From: Priestia filamentosa
GTDB lineage: Bacteria; Bacillota; Bacilli; Bacillales; Bacillaceae_H
Reading direction: 5' to 3'
Assembly (NCBI RefSeq): GCF_900177535.1
Contig: NZ_FXAJ01000006.1
Span: forward strand, 173,831 to 237,830
DNA: 64,000 nucleotides
Positions 61,452-64,000 of the stretch are shown here, in pieces (position 1 is the first letter of the stretch; every line of letters begins with the position of its first letter). The notes below the pieces were generated by a model. That model did not search any database. It had not been told where the DNA came from and was given only the letters and a program-made list of their open reading frames with translations. The position numbers and the translations under genes were made by a program.

Positions 61452-63629
61452 TCACTTATCTAATAAAAAGAGCGATACAACTTTAGCCATTTGTTCACGT
61501 GTTGCTCCATTATATGGTTTAAATTTATCACCATACCCTTCTATATACCCAAGTTCTTCAGCTGTCACCACAGCTTTCTTCATTTCACTATCTAAGGTTT
61601 TAAGATCCGTAAATTTCGTAGATGTTCCTCCTTCATAAGGGGCTCCATGTTTCACTTCGTAGGCTCTCATCATCATTGTAACCATTTGAGAACGTGAAAT
61701 AGGTTCCCATGGCTCAAATGTCGTATCACTTGTTCCTTTGATTAATCCCGCTTTATAAGCTGCTGTAATTTCATCTTTTGTTTCTTTATCCATCTTACCT
61801 AAGTCTTTAAATGGAGAAGTGCCTTCCGCTTTTAAATCAAGAGCACGTACAAGCATTGAGGCAAACTGAGCACGATTTAATGGACTAAAAGGAGCAAAGA
61901 CTTCAGGACTTTTCCCCTTAACAACACCTTCATTTGCTAAATATGAAACATAAGGATTTGACCAACTGTTTAAAGGAACATCTTTAAAAATAGAAGATAC
62001 TTCTTGAATACGTCCTTCTGCTTTGAAATGAACAGGACTTTCTAATGAGCGTACATAATCAGATGTCGCATCAATATCAACAGGACCTGTTTCAGGTTGA
62101 TCTAGTGCATTATCTATAATTGCTTGATCTGCTCCAAACATATAGTTATTCACAACAACAGTATACTTCTCACTAGGATTGATTTTCTTACCGTTTAGTA
62201 AGAAGATATCTACTACCTTCCCTCGCTTAGCATTATGATCATACGTATACGTATAACGAAGACCTGAAATAGAATAATCAAGTCCATAGCTTGTGATTTG
62301 ACCATCTAATATTTCTCGCAGTCCTGCACCTGTTACAGTAAACTTGTTTAGGACATTCCCAAACGGTTGAATAGTGTACAATTCACCAAACGTGATATCT
62401 CCTTTATCGATTCCAGCCCGGACTCCTCCGCCATTCATAAGAGCAATATCAGCATCCATTGTCTCTTTCATACCATCTGCAATCATATTTCCAACAGGAT
62501 GATCTCCAACTGGCCCAAATCCAGGATAGCGTTGCGAGGGATAATCTACAGCACTCTTGCTAATAATCTCTTCTTTTACAGGTTTCACTTTTTCATTGTA
62601 CTTTTCCAAGATGGATTTTACTTTTTCATCAGGTTTTATGCCCTCTTGAGTTACCCACTCTGTTGTAGCACTCTTTTTTACAATATCACCTGTAGATGGA
62701 TCAATCTCAATATCAACATCACCAAAAGCTTGTCCATATTCAAAAGATTGAACAATGAGTTTATTGTCTACAACGCCATTTGTAAATTGATGATTATGAC
62801 CAGCGAAAATAATATCTACCTCGTCGTCAATCTTCTTAGCAAATTCAGCTGTTTGTCCTGAAACAGCTCCATTATCCTCTTGAACTGAAGGATTATGAGC
62901 AAGCACAACAATTGATTTTACTCCTTGTTCTTTTAATTCTTTCGCATACTTATTAATTGCTTCTACTTCATCTGTAATTTGAAGATTTTCGTTTCCTTTT
63001 TTAATCACCATACCTGGAGTCTCAGTTGTAACAACACCAATGAATCCTATTTTTGCTCCGTCCACTTCTTTTACAGCATATGGGGGAAGAATAAGTTTAC
63101 CCTCGCTTTTATCGTATGCATTAGCTGCTACAACAGGAAAGTTCATTCCATCGTAACCTTTTGTTCCTTTCCCCTCAGGATGGTCTCCCCCTTTAACCAT
63201 GCGGCGAAGTTCCTCGATTCCTTCATCAAATTCATGATTTCCAACCGTACCAACATCAAAGCCCATCTCTTCCATAATCTCTACAACTGGTTCGTCTTGA
63301 AAGGCGCCTGAAACAAGTGGGCTTCCTCCAATAATATCACCTGCATGTACATAGAACGTGTTTTTATTATCAGCTTCATGTTCCTTCATGTGAGCTGCTA
63401 AGTATTCTGCTCCCCCTACAACTTCCTCTTTTTTTCCGTCCCCGTTTACATCAGCCTTTGACGAATAGTCAATTTGCCCATGAAGATCATTAATACTTAA
63501 AAGCTGAATTTTAATATTTTCTGTTTCAGCTCTCACATATGTTGAACTGAATGGGATAAGGTATGTACTTACTGCTAGAGCAGATAAAAGAGAATAGCTC
63601 CCTAATTTCCTAAATTTCTTGAATTTCAT
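61452..63629 (-). CDS. SLH-anchored 5'-nucleotidase / 2',3'-cyclic phosphodiesterase
   Basis: 725 residues from ATG 63629 (GGGGGG six bases upstream). A signal peptide ends near YVRA-E (residue 34). The metallophosphatase domain has INDLHGQ, HAGDIIGGSP, GNHEFDEG and AGHNHQ. The 5'-nucleotidase C-terminal domain follows (MNGGGVRAGIDKGDITFGEL). Three S-layer-homology domains close the protein (FKDVPLNSWSNPYVSYLANE; FKDLGKMDKETKDEITAAYK; FTDLKTLDSEMKKAVVTAEE), holding it to the cell wall. It releases nucleosides and phosphate outside the cell. Monocistronic between the rRNA and pur operons. Confidence 0.93.
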   Translation of the reverse strand: MKFKKFRKLGSYSLLSALAVSTYLIPFSSTYVRAETENIKIQLLSINDLHGQIDYSSKADVNGDGKKEEVVGGAEYLAAHMKEHEADNKNTFYVHAGDIIGGSPLVSGAFQDEPVVEIMEEMGFDVGTVGNHEFDEGIEELRRMVKGGDHPEGKGTKGYDGMNFPVVAANAYDKSEGKLILPPYAVKEVDGAKIGFIGVVTTETPGMVIKKGNENLQITDEVEAINKYAKELKEQGVKSIVVLAHNPSVQEDNGAVSGQTAEFAKKIDDEVDIIFAGHNHQFTNGVVDNKLIVQSFEYGQAFGDVDIEIDPSTGDIVKKSATTEWVTQEGIKPDEKVKSILEKYNEKVKPVKEEIISKSAVDYPSQRYPGFGPVGDHPVGNMIADGMKETMDADIALMNGGGVRAGIDKGDITFGELYTIQPFGNVLNKFTVTGAGLREILDGQITSYGLDYSISGLRYTYTYDHNAKRGKVVDIFLLNGKKINPSEKYTVVVNNYMFGADQAIIDNALDQPETGPVDIDATSDYVRSLESPVHFKAEGRIQEVSSIFKDVPLNSWSNPYVSYLANEGVVKGKSPEVFAPFSPLNRAQFASMLVRALDLKAEGTSPFKDLGKMDKETKDEITAAYKAGLIKGTSDTTFEPWEPISRSQMVTMMMRAYEVKHGAPYEGGTSTKFTDLKTLDSEMKKAVVTAEELGYIEGYGDKFKPYNGATREQMAKVVSLFLLDK

Positions 63630-63740
63630 TTCTTTCCCCCCTGATATTATATGATTTTTCAAACTATTATCATTATATCAAGGTGAAAGAAGCTCGTTTG
63701 TAAACTTTCTGTAAAATCATTCCTCAAATACAATATAAAT

Positions 63741-63773
63741 AAAAAAGCTGATCTATTATAGATCAGCTTTTTT
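63741..63773 (-). terminator. Terminator of the rRNA operon
   Basis: AAAAAAGCTGATC and GATCAGCTTTTTT around TATTATA, just past the 5S gene on the minus strand; the flanks suit both directions. Confidence 0.9.
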
Positions 63774-63780
63774 GTATGGT

Positions 63781-63896
63781 GCCTGGCAACGTCCTACTCT
63801 CACAGGGACAAAGTCCCAACTACCATCGGCGTTCAAGAGCTTAACTTCTGTGTTCGGCATGGGAACAGGTGTGACCTCTTGGCTATGGTTACCAGA
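63781..63896 (-). rRNA. rrf: 5S ribosomal RNA
   Basis: On the minus strand it starts TCTGGTAACCATAGCC, contains AGAGGTCACACCTGTTCCCA and GAAGTTAAGCTCTTGAACGC, and ends GGACGTTGCCAGGC. The first nine bases pair with the last nine to close helix I, giving about 116 nt. End positions may be off by one or two. Confidence 0.96.
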
Positions 63897-63968
63897 CTAT
63901 ATAGAGTTGTTCACTCAAAACTAAATAACAAGGCAAGGAAAAACATATCCGATTATGATCAATTCTTA

Positions 63969-64000
63969 GGTTAAGTCCTCGATCGATTAGTATTAGTCAG
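63969..64000 (-). rRNA. rrl: 23S ribosomal RNA, 3' end (partial)
   Basis: Minus strand CTGACTAATACTAATCGATC then GAGGACTTAACC is the conserved 3' end of Bacillus 23S rRNA. The gene continues beyond the right edge; the 63897-63968 spacer has no tRNA. Confidence 0.93.

Overview
The window is about 64 kb of low-GC Firmicute chromosome. The best species clue is the glucose 1-dehydrogenase at 20415-21200, which reads, from memory, almost like the Bacillus (Priestia) megaterium glucose dehydrogenase. The order pur operon / yerA / yerC / pcrB-pcrA-ligA-camS / gatCAB / dgkB / rlmCD is the Bacillus subtilis order, here running leftwards. A Priestia species or close relative is the likely source. TTG and GTG starts with strong GGAGG sites, rho-independent terminators, a T-box, a guanine riboswitch and a PurR operator all fit Bacillaceae.

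Left edge (1-860): three lanthipeptide precursor genes on the minus strand, cut by the window edge. They closely resemble the small and large subunits of the enterococcal cytolysin: one small-subunit gene (too short for ordinary ORF calling), then two tandem large-subunit genes. The modification, export, protease and immunity genes should lie beyond position 1.

864-5011: an aspartate-type aminotransferase, and a large protein fusing a right-handed beta-helix (ten 46-residue repeats) to a C-terminal CbxX/SpoVK-like AAA+ ATPase.

5423-16392: purine ureide catabolism. Leftward genes are allantoate amidohydrolase, ureidoglycine-glyoxylate aminotransferase, an NCS2 permease, an amidase, a fumarylacetoacetate-hydrolase-family protein and allantoinase. 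The regulator PucR is divergent and is followed by an NCS1 allantoin-type permease. The amidase and FAH-family protein are candidates for steps beyond the usual Bacillus ureide pathway.

16442-31030: accessory and metabolic genes. These include a pyruvyl-transferase-like protein, a dicarboxylate symporter, a cysteine-free YodB-like regulator with an azoreductase, gdh-glcU, a second azoreductase, a YetJ-type calcium channel, an acyltransferase, a GntP permease, three small proteins, and a FAD-oxidoreductase/TetR pair whose TetR gene appears to start at ATT.

31215-45742: conserved core, with rlmCD, dgkB, gatBAC, camS, ligA, pcrA, pcrB (all leftward), T-box-controlled glycyl-tRNA synthetase (rightward) and yerC.

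45920-61359: yerA, a decayed DUF2892 pseudogene, the twelve-gene purEKBCSQLFMNHD operon with PurR operator, promoter and guanine riboswitch, and yebG. The right end holds a cell-wall SLH-domain 5'-nucleotidase and the 3' end of an rRNA operon (5S and the edge of 23S), transcribed leftwards.
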